A DNA stretch of 64,000 nt from Clostridium manihotivorum (GCF_004015185.1 NZ_CP025746.1:2373776-2437775); one strand, 5' to 3'. Numbered from the stretch's first letter, positions 28,670 through 39,034 are shown. Notes: a model not told the origin generated them from the sequence alone. Translations and numbers: made by a program.

Positions 28670-28812
28670 AAAAAATACAAAGTTTATGGCTCTAAAACTA
28701 CCGATTCCTTAGAGTTTAAAATAGTCGTATAGCTTACATAGCAAAAAGCTATTTCCTTGCCAGCTGCAAATTAAAAAAGTCAAAAAGGCTAATAATTTGC
28801 TGTGTTTACTTT

Positions 28813-29238
28813 TTAAACTGGGAGTTTATAGGTCCCATCCTTTAAGGCTTTAAAATTAATATCTGACAACTGTTTTATAAGACTTGTCTGTATTTCACCA
28901 AGGGCTCTATGAATCTCGCACCTATTACCTTTCTGGGCATTGCAATAGGCTGGATCAATGATACAGCGGTTTACATATATAGGTCCATCAATTGCTTCGA
29001 TAACATCCTTTAGAGTTATTTCTTCAGGAAGTTTGTTTAGAGAATAACCGCCAGCTACACCTCTGTAGGATCTTATAATTCCTTTGGCTATAAGCTTTCT
29101 TAGAAGCTTTAATAAAAATCTTAAGGGAAGTCCCTCATGCTCAGCGATAACTGCAGCATTTATTTTTGCACCATTCTCTAGTTTTGATAAATATAATACA
29201 ACACGTAATCCATAATCTGCTTCTTGTGTTATTTTCAT
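28813..29238 (-). CDS. Rrf2-family regulator with iron-sulfur cysteines
   Basis: The 141-residue protein begins MKITQEADYGLRVVLYLS and has the Rrf2 winged helix (AAVIAEHEGLPLRFLLKLLRKL...GYSLNK) followed by three cysteines in NRCIIDPAYCNAQKGNRCEIH, the IscR-like cluster-binding loop. Such regulators sense iron-sulfur, redox or sulfur status. It lies upstream of cooS on the same strand, separated by repeats. A consensus promoter with an internal ATTCC-N4-GGAT palindrome precedes it. Regulation of the CODH operon is plausible from place only. Confidence 0.9.
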   Translation of the reverse strand: MKITQEADYGLRVVLYLSKLENGAKINAAVIAEHEGLPLRFLLKLLRKLIAKGIIRSYRGVAGGYSLNKLPEEITLKDVIEAIDGPIYVNRCIIDPAYCNAQKGNRCEIHRALGEIQTSLIKQLSDINFKALKDGTYKLPV

Positions 29239-29276
29239 CTTGCATCTCCTAATGTATACTGACTTGGTACAGTATT

Positions 29277-29305
29277 AATATATTCCTACTGGATTAATTT
29301 GTCAA
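29277..29305 (-). promoter_or_regulatory. Promoter and candidate operator of the Rrf2 gene
   Basis: On the minus strand TTGACA (29300-29305), a 17-base spacer and TATATT (29277-29282) form a near-consensus sigma-A promoter 39 bases before the start codon. The spacer holds the palindrome ATTCC-TACT-GGAT (29282-29294), which resembles the site bound by the Rrf2 protein CymR, suggesting autoregulation. Confidence 0.75.
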
Positions 29306-29410
29306 GATTTTATCAAAAAAATTTTTCTAAAACTTTTTTGTTGTTTTAGAAGGCTTGGCAGGTGGAATAATAAATAATAAGATGTGTTTTAACCCAAGCA
29401 ATATAACTAT

Positions 29411-29537
29411 AGACATACTACTTCGTCTTATAATTTATTAAATTAAAATAAAGTTTAGTATCAAAATTTATTTTAATAAAATTTTGAAGAGTTATTGAAA
29501 GCTTTATCCTGAGTTTAAATATTGAAGCGGTACATGT
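29411..29537. repeat. Diverged family B repeat
   Basis: GACATACTACTTCGTC at the left and ATTGAAGCGGTACATG at the right, with AAAGCTTTATCCTGAGTTTAA inside. A similar half-copy is at about 29650-29740 (AAACTACTTCGTGTT, AAAGCTTTATTCTGAG). No gene is seen in 29306-29772. Confidence 0.5.
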
Positions 29538-29550
29538 TTATGATCTTTAT

Positions 29551-29588
29551 AAAAAACTCACTGAAGAAACTAGCTTCAGTGAGTTTAA
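29551..29588 (-). terminator. Terminator of the epimerase gene
   Basis: CTCACTGAAG...CTTCAGTGAG forms a 10-pair hairpin; on the minus strand it is followed by TTTTTT. It lies downstream of the AGE gene, which is read leftwards. The same hairpin sequence is reused in family A repeats. Confidence 0.75.
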
Positions 29589-29772
29589 ATTATTAGCCAT
29601 AGAATATGATATGTTTATATTAATTATGTGCATGAGCTATAGGTAAACTACTTCGTGTTAAAGTTTACCAAAATAAAACTTCGTAGATTGATGAAAAGCT
29701 TTATTCTGAGTTTAAGCATCATTGGATTGAACATTTTTAATTTCAAATGGGGATTTTAACAAAGTCTTTTAT

Positions 29773-30993
29773 TTATTCTTCTTCAATAGACCTAAGAGCT
29801 TTGATAGCTTCATAGCAGGCCGCAATAGGGTGGTAGTCTCTTGTTGGAGTGATATTTTTCAAATCTTTATACTTCTCATTCTTTCTACTGAGCTTTTCGT
29901 ACCAACAGCCATGGGTACTATCTATAAAAAAGGTCTGACAATAGGTGAAGATATAGGTGTAGACGTTCCAGTAATAGGCTTCCTTGCTGTCGGCTGCTAA
30001 AAGTGCAGAGGCACCAAGGGTTTCTGCCATCACATAGTAATATTTATCTGAATCTATAACAGAATTGTTTCTAGCTAAAGAATAAAAGAGTCCGCCATAT
30101 TCGTTGTCTACAGCTTTTGACATCGAGGTGTTATATAGATACTCAGCTTTTTGGCCCATCCATTCTTGTGGAAAATTTCGTTTCAGCATCAATAGAAGTT
30201 TGCTCCACTGAATAGAGTGCCCTGGTATAAAGCCTTCAGGATGAAGAAAAATTTTATTTTCATCCAGCTCTTTATAGTCCCAATTTATGTTCCAATTTTC
30301 ATCATAGTGTTCCCAGATAAGTCCGCCAGACTTTGGTGTTAGTTTTGAGGTAACCGCTCTACATAGTTCGAAGGATTTTTTAAGAAATTTTTTATCCGAG
30401 GTTGCTTCATAAGCGGCTATCATAGCTTCGCATATTTGCATATTAGAACTTTGCCCTCTATATTTAGAAAGCTTTGAGAAGTCGTCACTGGCTTCATCAG
30501 CGTATAATTCGTATTGTTCCTCCCAAAACTTTTCTTCTAGTAGTTCATAAACATATTCAATTATATCTTTAGCCCAGAGTATGCCAGCTTCATAGGCTTT
30601 AGAGGCAGCGAGAAGTACAAAGCCCTGTCCGTAAGCATATTTGGTGGAGTCACAAGGATTTTGTGCTTTTAGTTTCCAAAAGTAACCACCATTCTTTTTA
30701 TCTAGATGAAATTCTTGCAAAAACTTCAAGCCATGTTCTGCAGCTTTAGTACACCAGGAGGACTTAGGATCTAAAATTGCACCTATGCTAAAGATGTAGA
30801 TAAATTTAGAGGTTTCAATAAGATGTTTATTCTCCAAGTCGCCAATAGTTCCGTCATCAAGAAAATAATTAAAATAGCCTCCATTTTCGTAATCCATACA
30901 CCTAGGATAATAGTATTTTAGTATCTGGTATATGTGATCTTGTAACCAATGAATATTTTGAAAATCGGAGCTATGCATAGACTCATTGACCAT
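29773..30993 (-). CDS. AGE-family sugar epimerase/isomerase
   Basis: The 406-residue protein resembles the N-acylglucosamine 2-epimerase superfamily, an (alpha/alpha)6 barrel: repeats such as GGYFNYFLDDG, NGGYFWKLKAQNP, SNMQICEAMIAAYEAT, GGLIWEHYDENW, HPEGFIPGHSIQWSKLL and DSTHGCWYEKLSR. The HxxxQWxKLL and the distal Trp-Tyr pattern fit mannose/cellobiose-type epimerases as well as GlcNAc 2-epimerase, so the substrate is open. AAGGTGGTG precedes the ATG. The gene stands alone. Confidence 0.85.
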   Translation of the reverse strand: MVNESMHSSDFQNIHWLQDHIYQILKYYYPRCMDYENGGYFNYFLDDGTIGDLENKHLIETSKFIYIFSIGAILDPKSSWCTKAAEHGLKFLQEFHLDKKNGGYFWKLKAQNPCDSTKYAYGQGFVLLAASKAYEAGILWAKDIIEYVYELLEEKFWEEQYELYADEASDDFSKLSKYRGQSSNMQICEAMIAAYEATSDKKFLKKSFELCRAVTSKLTPKSGGLIWEHYDENWNINWDYKELDENKIFLHPEGFIPGHSIQWSKLLLMLKRNFPQEWMGQKAEYLYNTSMSKAVDNEYGGLFYSLARNNSVIDSDKYYYVMAETLGASALLAADSKEAYYWNVYTYIFTYCQTFFIDSTHGCWYEKLSRKNEKYKDLKNITPTRDYHPIAACYEAIKALRSIEEE

Positions 30994-31248
30994 TTTTTCA
31001 CCACCTTAACAATTAAAATATATTCTCTTGAAAATCCATATATTCATTATTGGAGCAATACTTTCTGATTTTCGAAAGTTAGTATTTAAACTTGTCCTAA
31101 AGAAGCTCAAATTGTAATTTAAATTATATATGGAATTATCAATTTATAAGAAAGTTTATGGTTTAAAGTTACGTGTGGGACTCGTAATTAATAGGTTTTG
31201 TAAAACTTCAGTTTTAAGTATGCCTAAGACTTCTAGCTGTGAAGAATA

Positions 31249-31352
31249 TATTGGGTTCCATTACGAAGAATTAAGTTATGTATGTTTGAGAATCGCGGGC
31301 TCTGGGGATTTGTGATGCATGCATAAATTAATAGTTGAAGTTGGTTCCACAT
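31249..31352. repeat. Family C inverted repeat
   Basis: TATTGGGTTCCATTACGAAG at the left and TAGTTGAAGTTGGTTCCACATA at the right (inverted), with AATCGCGGGCTCTGGGGATT at the centre. A 61-codon frame through this region is an artefact of the repeat. The stretch 30994-31796 otherwise contains no gene I can support. Confidence 0.8.
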
Positions 31353-31796
31353 ATATCAAATACAAAGTGTAACAAGAGAAAAATTTAATACTTACTTATA
31401 TAAATTAAGCTATAACTGGATTGTAATATAGAATAGGTATGGAAGATTTATACAGGCTGAATTTCATAATAATAAAATAAACAAGATTATAATTAAATAA
31501 TGAAAATTTAGTAACATTATGGTATAATTTCCATATAAATGTCTTTGAGTATAGAAACATTAGTCTTTGAGTAAAATGCATAATAATTTAGGGGGAATGA
31601 ATAATAAGTACTTTTATATAAACATGCTTTAAGGCGTGATTGTATGCTCTATTTATAGATATATCAGTCCAAAATAAAACATATAAGTAGATGTAAAATT
31701 CTTCGCAGTAGTAAATGAAATTATAAATTTAGCTTTATATCATAGAAACTATATATCTATATAAAAATTAAAGGTTTATAAATGTAGGTGATAAAA

Positions 31797-33899
31797 ATGA
31801 ATAATAACGTAGGTGACACTGATGAAGAAAACTCTAAAAATATTATATTTAGAGAAGCGATTAAATACTTATTATTAGTCATTTTAGCAATAATAGTCCT
31901 TAGCCCAATAGCCAAAATTGATAATATGTTTTTTCATACAATGATCATGACACTAGGTATAGTGGTATGCTTTTGTATACTACTTTTTGCAATGGCTACT
32001 TATGAGATTGCAAAGGATGATTTTTTTATGGTTCTAGGTGTTGGCTATGGAGTTGTGGGAATATTAGATATGCTGCATCTATCAGCACATCTAAATATTG
32101 GTGTTTTTGGGCTTAATCCATCCAATCTAGCTGAAATCCTTTGGATTGTATCAAGGTATTTTGGTGGGGCAACTGTATTAATTGCTAGTATATTGCTCTA
32201 TAAAGGTATTAAAGATGCAAATATAAAGCTTATAATATTTATTTATAGTGGAGTTTTGGTATTAAGCCTAATTGAAATCTATGGATTAAGGAGATTTCCT
32301 GTTTGCTATATAGATGGAACAGGTTATACCTTGTTTGGAAAAATAAGCAGATATGTTGTAATTCTTATATATTTTATAAGTCTTGTAGTAATACATAAAT
32401 CTAAAAACTATTCTAACAAGAAACTAGTTACATTTATAGAGGCATATATAATATTAAGAATAATTAATGAAATATTATTTACCTTATATATTGATCCTAA
32501 CAGCATAGAGCACATAACAGCCTTTATACTTAGAGTATTAGCTTTTTATATGCTTTATAAGGCTGTGTTAAAGGTAGGCTTAAGAGAACCTTATCGTAAG
32601 GTCTGTTCAGCTCTAGTACAAGCTAACAATGAATTAGAGCTAGAAAATAACCAAAAGAAGTTTTTTGAAGAAGCCATGATAAAAAGTGATGAATGTTATA
32701 AGCTTTTAATTGAGGACTCTAACGATGCTATTTTAATAGCAAATGAGAAGAAGCATCTTTTTGCTAACTACACTGCCGCCAAGCTATTTGGGCTTAATAA
32801 TGCAGAAGAGCTAGTTGGAATGGAAATTGAAAGTTTTCTTCCCAAAGAAGATATTGCCCATGCAAGAAGAGAAGTTATAAAAGTGTTAGAAAGTAAAAAG
32901 GGAGGAGAACATAAGAACATTAAGATAGTAACAGCTCAAGGCAATTATGTAGATGTACAGATTAAAAGTGCCTATATTATCTTTCAGGCAGAGCCTTGTA
33001 TAATGTTTGTTTTTAGGGATCTGAGCACAGAAAAAAGATTTGAAAAGTTATCCTCGGACATGGAGGAAAAAGGTAGAAAGCTTGAAGAGACCTTGGAATT
33101 AAATAGACTTATAACGGAACATTTTGCTAATGTATCTCATGAACTTAGGACACCTTTAAATGTAATATTAGGAGCAACCCAAATACTGGATTTTTATAGA
33201 ACTGAAGCTTCAGTGGTAGATTGCAAAAAAAAGGTAGAGAGTTACCATAAAAGTATAAAACAAAATTGTTATAGACTTTTAAGATTAGTCAACAATTTGA
33301 TAGATTTATCAAAGATTGACTCAGGATTCTTTGAGTTGAATAAAAGTAATGGGGATATAGTAAAGGTTGTGGAGGATGTAACATTATCCATTGTTAGTTA
33401 TTGTGAAAATAAGGGCGTAAATATAATCTTCGATACAGATATAGAAGAAAAATATATGGCTTTTGACAACGATAAGATTGAAAGAATAATGCTTAATTTA
33501 CTATCTAACTCCATAAAGTTTACAAAAGAAGGCGATGATATATTGGTATTTCTTGAAGATAGAGATGAATATGTAGATATAATAGTTAAGGATACAGGAG
33601 CAGGTATACCAAGTGATAAGCTTGATATTATATTTGAAAGATATAGACAGGCCGAGGGTCCTTTATGCAAAGAAAATCAAGGTACAGGTATAGGATTATC
33701 TTTAGTCAAATCACTTGTAGAGCTTCATGGAGGAAGTATTGCAGTGAGCAGTAAATTTGGAGAAGGAACAGAGTTTAGAATTACACTTCCTGCATTTCTT
33801 AGTGAGGGAGAAATCAATAAACCAGTTACCTATGATAATCAGTCTAATGTTGAAAGAATTAGTATTGAGTTTTCGGATATATACTCCACAATTAATTAA
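31797..33899 (+). CDS. MASE3-PAS sensor histidine kinase (paralog 1)
   Basis: The 700-residue protein has an N-terminal MASE3 membrane sensor (about eight segments, residues 15-260), a PAS domain (about 295-420), a HisKA helix with phospho-acceptor H448 (NVSHELRTPLN) and an HATPase domain with N (NLLSNSIKF), G1 (DTGAGIP) and G2 (GTGIGLSL) boxes. The ATG is preceded by GTAGGTGAT. A close paralog with the same domain order and leader is at 47384. No response regulator is adjacent, so its partner is elsewhere. Confidence 0.93.
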   Translation: MNNNVGDTDEENSKNIIFREAIKYLLLVILAIIVLSPIAKIDNMFFHTMIMTLGIVVCFCILLFAMATYEIAKDDFFMVLGVGYGVVGILDMLHLSAHLNIGVFGLNPSNLAEILWIVSRYFGGATVLIASILLYKGIKDANIKLIIFIYSGVLVLSLIEIYGLRRFPVCYIDGTGYTLFGKISRYVVILIYFISLVVIHKSKNYSNKKLVTFIEAYIILRIINEILFTLYIDPNSIEHITAFILRVLAFYMLYKAVLKVGLREPYRKVCSALVQANNELELENNQKKFFEEAMIKSDECYKLLIEDSNDAILIANEKKHLFANYTAAKLFGLNNAEELVGMEIESFLPKEDIAHARREVIKVLESKKGGEHKNIKIVTAQGNYVDVQIKSAYIIFQAEPCIMFVFRDLSTEKRFEKLSSDMEEKGRKLEETLELNRLITEHFANVSHELRTPLNVILGATQILDFYRTEASVVDCKKKVESYHKSIKQNCYRLLRLVNNLIDLSKIDSGFFELNKSNGDIVKVVEDVTLSIVSYCENKGVNIIFDTDIEEKYMAFDNDKIERIMLNLLSNSIKFTKEGDDILVFLEDRDEYVDIIVKDTGAGIPSDKLDIIFERYRQAEGPLCKENQGTGIGLSLVKSLVELHGGSIAVSSKFGEGTEFRITLPAFLSEGEINKPVTYDNQSNVERISIEFSDIYSTIN

Positions 33900-33988
33900 G
33901 CTTAGATAAATAATTAATAAGATTCTACAAAAGCATTTTATCACTGGTTACTTTTTAAGTAGAGTTAATAAAGTATGCTAGAATATAA

Positions 33989-34036
33989 AAAAACACTCAT
34001 ATGGGGGAAGTTAATTTCCCTATATGAGTGTTTTTT
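33989..34036. terminator. Bidirectional terminator
   Basis: AAAAAACACTCATATGGGG pairs with CCCTATATGAGTGTTTTTT around a short loop. It ends the kinase (plus) and the chemotaxis receptor (minus). Confidence 0.9.
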
Positions 34037-34085
34037 ACTTTTTCATAGGCATAAAAATAAGCTATGACACCTATCTTAACACAGG

Positions 34086-35804
34086 CTATTTAAGTTTAAA
34101 TTGTTTAATAAGATTGTCAAGTTTTAAAGCACTTTCGGCATTACTATCTGAGGACGCCATAATTGAGTCATTTTTGCCGCTTACATCTACAATATTTGAA
34201 GCTATATCTGTAGATGATTTTGCCACTTCTGATACTGATATTGATACGTCATCCATACTTCTTGAAATCTGCTCCATAGAATTGGAAATGCTTCTTGAAG
34301 TCTCTGACAATCTTTCGATTATATCTTTAACAGTATCTCCATCTTTCTTATACTCATTACTTATTAAAATTAGGTTTTCATAATCCTTTAAAACATCTTT
34401 TTCTATAAAGGTTAGAATTGATTGAGAAGAATTTGAAAGCTTACCTACGGAGTTTAATACAGCATTAACCTTGTTTTGAATCTCTGAAACCGCAACGGAA
34501 GATTGCTCAGCTAGTCTTCTAACCTCATCTGCTACTACTGCAAAGCCTTTTCCAGCTTCTCCAGCTCTAGCTGATTCTATTGCTGCATTTAAAGCAAGTA
34601 AGTTAGTCTGCTTAGCTATAGCGTCAATACTATTTGCCATTTCAGATATTTCATTGACAACAGTTACCTCATTTAGAGCATTTTCTAGATTAAGTTTTGT
34701 TTCCTTATATATGTTTTCTGCAGTATTCCTTGAGTTTATGGAGTCTTTATTGATGGATATAGCCTTTTTCTGTATGGACATAGCAATATTTAAGCCTTCC
34801 TCAGCTTTTCTTGAAGAGTCCGAAACCTCATCCTTAAAATTAGAAGTCATAGAAGATACTTCTTGAACAGCAGCTGCGGATTCTTCCATTCCAGCGGATA
34901 TTTCTTCTGTTGCCGCAGATATTTGCTGGATTTGTGAACTTACCTCTAGGAATAAATTATTACTGACTTCACTGCTATGGAGAATGCTATCGCTTTCGTT
35001 CTTTATCAATACCATACTGGAGTTAAGTTTTTCTACTGCATCATTAAGGGCTTCAATAGTATTACCTATTTCATCCTTAGCTGCAGCCTCCATATGAAGA
35101 TTTAAGTCTCCTTCAGCAAGTTTTTTAGACGCATCCATAACTTCTTTAACTTGTATCACTATGCTTCTTCTTATCATAACAGTCGATAGTATACCGATTA
35201 CAATACTTATAATTAATAGTGTGATCATCTGATTAGTTGAAGAAACTGCTGTTTGTCTTGCCTTTTCCGCATCTATTTGAACTAATTCATTTTGAAAGTC
35301 TATCATTGTTTGTATGGAAGTTACAAGTTCATTTTGAGGCTTATCTATAGTATTTATTAGTGCTTCTAGCTGATCTGTTGTAAGTGCTCCAGTCATTCCA
35401 AGCTTAGTTGCCGCATCAAAGGCAGCCAATGCTGGTTCTGCTTTAGTTTCGATATCTTTAAACAAAGCCTTACCTTTTTCTAAATATAGCAGTGACTCTA
35501 AACTTTTTGAATTCTTGTAGAATAATTCTTTATTTTCATCAACTATTTTTTTCTGCTCTGTCATATAGCTGTCACTTGCGCTTATAGATAGATTTCTTAT
35601 ACTTATAGCCATTTTATTGATGTTACCTCTTATCTGATAAGATAAGGTTACCTTCTTGTTTTCTACATTGGCTAATGTGTTTACAGTCTTAGTTATGCTG
35701 TTTAGCCTGACTATAGCTAGAGCTGAAGATAATACTGAAAGCAGGATAATTAAAGAAAAACCTAGTATCAACTTGTTAGATAATTTAACTTTGTTAAAGC
35801 CCAT
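34086..35804 (-). CDS. Methyl-accepting chemotaxis protein
   Basis: The 572-residue receptor has a membrane segment at 12-30, a four-helix-bundle sensor region (about 35-190), a second membrane segment (about 192-212), a HAMP domain and a cytoplasmic signalling domain with the conserved hairpin [36 protein letters not shown] tip (quoted in parts: [20 protein letters not shown]). It would relay a ligand signal to CheA/CheW. CAAAGGAGAG precedes the ATG. No che gene is near. Confidence 0.95.
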   Translation of the reverse strand: MGFNKVKLSNKLILGFSLIILLSVLSSALAIVRLNSITKTVNTLANVENKKVTLSYQIRGNINKMAISIRNLSISASDSYMTEQKKIVDENKELFYKNSKSLESLLYLEKGKALFKDIETKAEPALAAFDAATKLGMTGALTTDQLEALINTIDKPQNELVTSIQTMIDFQNELVQIDAEKARQTAVSSTNQMITLLIISIVIGILSTVMIRRSIVIQVKEVMDASKKLAEGDLNLHMEAAAKDEIGNTIEALNDAVEKLNSSMVLIKNESDSILHSSEVSNNLFLEVSSQIQQISAATEEISAGMEESAAAVQEVSSMTSNFKDEVSDSSRKAEEGLNIAMSIQKKAISINKDSINSRNTAENIYKETKLNLENALNEVTVVNEISEMANSIDAIAKQTNLLALNAAIESARAGEAGKGFAVVADEVRRLAEQSSVAVSEIQNKVNAVLNSVGKLSNSSQSILTFIEKDVLKDYENLILISNEYKKDGDTVKDIIERLSETSRSISNSMEQISRSMDDVSISVSEVAKSSTDIASNIVDVSGKNDSIMASSDSNAESALKLDNLIKQFKLK

Positions 35805-36065
35805 ATAAAACTCTCCTTTGTCTTATGTTAGATGTATACATAACTTTCGGAGGCTTTTGATTCTTTCTTTACTAGAATATTAAGACAATTCAGAATTGTG
35901 GAGAGCTGATTGGAATAATGAGTGTTATATGTTATTATTTGTAATAGGGCGCTTGATAAATTATGTACTCTTTCAGTTGGACAATCCATTTTGAAAGTTT
36001 AGATAGAAATAAGTTTTTATATAGCTTACATATCATAGAGAAAGTTACAATGGCATATTAATTAT

Positions 36066-36397
36066 TAAAGATGTACAACTTCAACATTATTAATCTATTC
36101 TCAAAATTCACCGTGCTTCAGAGATGGCAATTTAGAAACGTAAATTTTAAATTAAGAGATACATATATATACCAGGTTCTATTATGAAAACTTAAGTTAT
36201 GAATGTTGGAAAATCGCTGGTTTTTGTGGCTTTTTGGATATGTATAAATTAGTAGTTGAAGTTTGATACCTATAGGGAACCTTTATTAAAACTTAATTTA
36301 TACTTGTTATAAAATCCTGACTTATGGCAATTAGATAATCCCGGCTTCTGGGGATCATCATGCACATATAAATTAATGGTAGAGTTAGGAGCTATAT
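36066..36397. repeat. Family B fragment followed by two family C inverted repeats
   Basis: 36066-36170 has B-type ends (GATGTACAACTTCAA; TTAAGAGATACAT). 36166-36275 and 36269-36397 are two C copies sharing the junction ACCTATAGG: the first has ATCGCTGGTTTTTGTGG at the centre, the second AATCCCGGCTTCTGGGGAT. They fill the gap between the chemotaxis receptor and the lipoprotein; the first 260 bases (35805-36065) show nothing I can name. Confidence 0.75.
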
Positions 36398-36469
36398 AGC
36401 ACCAGCCAATGGCTGTGATAACTAAGCTAAAATATATAAAATAATACAAAATAAGAAGGGGGGATTTTA

Positions 36470-36511
36470 ATGGGGAAATATTTTAGCTTCTCCATTAAAA
36501 GTAATCGATGA
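36470..36511 (+). CDS. 13-residue leader peptide coupled to the lipoprotein gene
   Basis: A strong site GAAGGGGGGA lies 5 bases before an ATG opening a 13-codon frame (MGKYFSFSIKSNR) whose TGA overlaps the ATG of the next gene (ATGA). The downstream ATG has no good site of its own, so translation of the lipoprotein probably depends on this frame. I recognise no sequence relative. Confidence 0.55.
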   Translation: MGKYFSFSIKSNR

Positions 36512-36807
36512 AGAAGAGAAAAATATTAATAATTGGATTAATGGTTGTAGGGGCACTGGCTTTATTAACAGGATGCATTCCAGGGGATGGAAGCCATACA
36601 GTAGCAAAGCCAGCAGGCTTCTTTTCAGGGATTTGGCATGGCTGGATAGCGCCAATATCTCTTGTTGGAGGATTATTTAATAAGCATCTGAGGGTATACG
36701 AGGTGAATAACACAGGATGGTTTTATGATTTAGGTTTTTATGCTGCTGTAATCAGTGGATTTGGTGGAATATCACTATTTAGAAATAAGAAATCAAAGAA
36801 TGATTAA
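36508..36807 (+). CDS. Small predicted lipoprotein
   Basis: The 99-residue protein has a basic start, a hydrophobic stretch and a lipobox-like ALLTGC at about residue 22, then PAGFFSGIWHGWIAP, NNTGWFYDLGFYAAVISGFGG and a basic tail. Similar small proteins with this GIWHGWIAP...NNTGW pattern are widespread, but their function is unknown to me. Translation appears coupled to the leader frame upstream. Confidence 0.75.
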   Translation: MKKRKILIIGLMVVGALALLTGCIPGDGSHTVAKPAGFFSGIWHGWIAPISLVGGLFNKHLRVYEVNNTGWFYDLGFYAAVISGFGGISLFRNKKSKND

Positions 36808-36948
36808 GATACATTTTTTATTTAGTTATAATTAAGTAAGAAATTAGCAGAGAAGCTGTTCATTGGAGTTATTATTAAATATTTTAGCTTTACCGCACTT
36901 CAATCATTTATTATAATGTAAAGTAATTATATGTAAAAAGTCGTTATA

Positions 36949-37001
36949 TAGATGTACCACTTCAATCCAAAATATAAGTTTTAGCATGAAGTGGTACATC
37001 A
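36949..37001. repeat. Minimal family B hairpin
   Basis: GATGTACCACTTCAATCC and GCATGAAGTGGTACATC face each other over ~18 bases, so this copy has kept the ends and lost the centre. It ends 23 bases before the next start codon, in the leader of the permease gene. Confidence 0.8.
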
Positions 37002-37023
37002 ATAATAGGAAGGTTAGGTGCGG

Positions 37024-38193
37024 ATGAAATTAGATAAAAAGTTATTACAATACTCTTTATATGTTGCTGCAACAGTAATAGTGATTTATATAGCAATTGC
37101 TATACTAAACAACATAATGAATATTTATATGATGGTCACTGGTACCCTTAGTAAGACCTTTGTACTAATTAAGCCATTATTAATAGCTCTGGTTATTGCG
37201 TATTTATTAAAACCAGGGGTTACTTTTATTGAAAAGTTCCTGGAAAAGAGAAATATATTCAAAAAGGCTGCTCCAAGAAGAACCATAGGCATAATCATAG
37301 TATATGCTGCAGTTATTGGAGTATTTGTGGCAATAATGGTTGGAATATATATAATGGTAGGAGGCAAGCTTTCTAACAATACTACTATAGCTAATATAGC
37401 GTCCTATCTTAGTGAGTATTTGAATAGCTCAACTTTGTCTGTAGGATACATAAGTGAAAAGTTACAAAGCCTTAATATATCAATACCTAATGATTTGAAT
37501 GAGAAGATTGCTCAAATAATTAGTTCTGTGCAAACTTATATAGTAGCAAGCATAGGGGGAATATCTAACTTCATAATTTCTATGGGTGGTAATATAGCAT
37601 CATTTTTTATAGCATTAGTGCTAAGTATTTATCTAGTTCAAGATTCGGAGTATTTTTTAGATATTTGGAACAAGATATTTAATCTTATTTTTGGGAAAAG
37701 TAAAGCTGGAATAAAGTTAAGAGAGATCTTCGCAATCTTAAATGATACCTTCAACAAATATATAAGGGGCCAACTTTTAGAAGCAGCTATGGTAGGTATT
37801 TTATCAGCTATAGTCCTTGCAATACTAGGTATAGACTATGCTTTTGTAATAGGAATAATCGCTGGTTTATGCAATATGATCCCTTATGTAGGACCTCTTG
37901 TTGGAACTATCTTAGCTATAATTATGGCTCTTCTTAGTGGCCAACCAATCACAGCACTTTGGGCAACTATTGGTATGCTCGGAGTACAGCAAGTGGACAA
38001 CAACTTCCTTGCACCTAAGATTGTTGGTGACAGTGTAGGACTACATCCAGTGTTTACAATGCTTGCTATTTTAATCGGTGGAAAAGTAGGTGGTCTAATA
38101 GGAATGCTTATAGCAGTGCCTCTGGCTGCATCTATAAAAGTTGTTTTTGGGAAATGGTACAATGATCACATGGCAAAAGCAAATGTAGGATAA
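37024..38193 (+). CDS. AI-2E family transporter (UPF0118)
   Basis: The 389-residue protein has about eight hydrophobic segments and family landmarks (LIKPLLIALVIAYLLKPGV; DYAFVIGIIAGLCNMIPYVGP; GVQQVDNNFLAPKIVG; LHPVFTMLAILIGGKVGGLIGM). Members export small molecules or act in Na/H antiport; the substrate here is unknown. AGGAAGG lies about 10 bases before ATG 37024; GTG 37018 is an alternative. Confidence 0.92.
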   Translation: MKLDKKLLQYSLYVAATVIVIYIAIAILNNIMNIYMMVTGTLSKTFVLIKPLLIALVIAYLLKPGVTFIEKFLEKRNIFKKAAPRRTIGIIIVYAAVIGVFVAIMVGIYIMVGGKLSNNTTIANIASYLSEYLNSSTLSVGYISEKLQSLNISIPNDLNEKIAQIISSVQTYIVASIGGISNFIISMGGNIASFFIALVLSIYLVQDSEYFLDIWNKIFNLIFGKSKAGIKLREIFAILNDTFNKYIRGQLLEAAMVGILSAIVLAILGIDYAFVIGIIAGLCNMIPYVGPLVGTILAIIMALLSGQPITALWATIGMLGVQQVDNNFLAPKIVGDSVGLHPVFTMLAILIGGKVGGLIGMLIAVPLAASIKVVFGKWYNDHMAKANVG

Positions 38194-38350
38194 TTCTAGA
38201 TGCTTAATAAAACATCAATAGATAATAATTCTGCTATTAATGCTATCTGTTCAGAGAAATTCTATTTTAAAAACAGGATAGTTTTATTAACTATTAATAG
38301 TATAATTTTAATATCAAGCTAGATTTTATTTATAGCTTATATATTTATGA

Positions 38351-38454
38351 TATAGGTATTCAACTTCAACTATTAATTTATATATGCCCGATAATCCCAA
38401 GAAGCCGGTATTACCGAACATATATAAATTAAGTTTTCGTAAAGGATATCTATA
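38351..38454. repeat. Family C inverted repeat (reverse-reading copy)
   Basis: TATAGGTATTCAACTTCAACTA at left and AAGTTTTCGTAAAGGATATCTATAG at right (interrupted palindrome); the centre ATCCCAAGAAGCCGGTATT is the complement of the usual ATCCCGGCTTCTGGGGAT core. Confidence 0.8.
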
Positions 38455-38570
38455 GCTAAGGTTTATACTTTAACAATTATATAGAGTTTCACCAAGTATC
38501 TCAAAAATAAGTATAATAGTATGATCTATGTTTTCTAATTAAAAGGTATATTCAAGAACATATAACACAG

Positions 38571-38620
38571 CAATAACAAGGACTCGATATGATAAAGGTC
38601 ATATTGAGTCTTTGTTATTA
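38571..38620. terminator. Long hairpin, terminator-like
   Basis: AATAACAA-GACTC-ATATGA pairs with TCATAT-GAGTC-TTGTTATT with two single mismatches. There is no long T-tract, so termination efficiency is uncertain. It lies between the permease and the rRNA region. Confidence 0.5.
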
Positions 38621-38949
38621 TGTGCTTTAGTGTTTAAAGAAAACCACCTACTAAGCGGGTGGTGGGCGGTCGGTTATACCGTTAAAAAGCTATGAGCAAT
38701 ATCAAAAAAATGTTGCTTTTCAAAATTTGTAATACCAGTAAACTAATACTGATAATACAAAAGTAAGAATAACGTAAGTTTTGAAGGTTAAGGCTATAAT
38801 TTTGATGAAGGGCAAAGCGACTAACTAAAAAATATATGAACAGTTTTAATTAAAAAATGCTTTTATATATTTTTTAGGATTGTTAAAGTATTTTAGATTA
38901 GGTGGCTAATCAACCTATGCTTTAAGGAGCTTAGGTTAATGGCTGGCTA

Positions 38950-39034
38950 ATATAGCAGTTCCTGCACATTGGCCTTATTTTAAAACTGAGATTAAATATA
39001 ACCTAATACTAGTATCCAATTAGAACTGCTATAT
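38950..39034. other. Long-range inverted repeat upstream of the rRNA operon
   Basis: ATATAGCAGTTC (38950-38961) and GAACTGCTATAT (39023-39034) are exact complements separated by 61 bases. The surrounding 38640-39320 has no open frame or RNA family I recognise. Could be part of an untranslated RNA or a DNA-level structure. Confidence 0.45.

Noticed and set aside
31130..31315. 61-codon frame before the MASE3 kinase.
   Set aside because: It has no ribosome site and its second half is a family C repeat.
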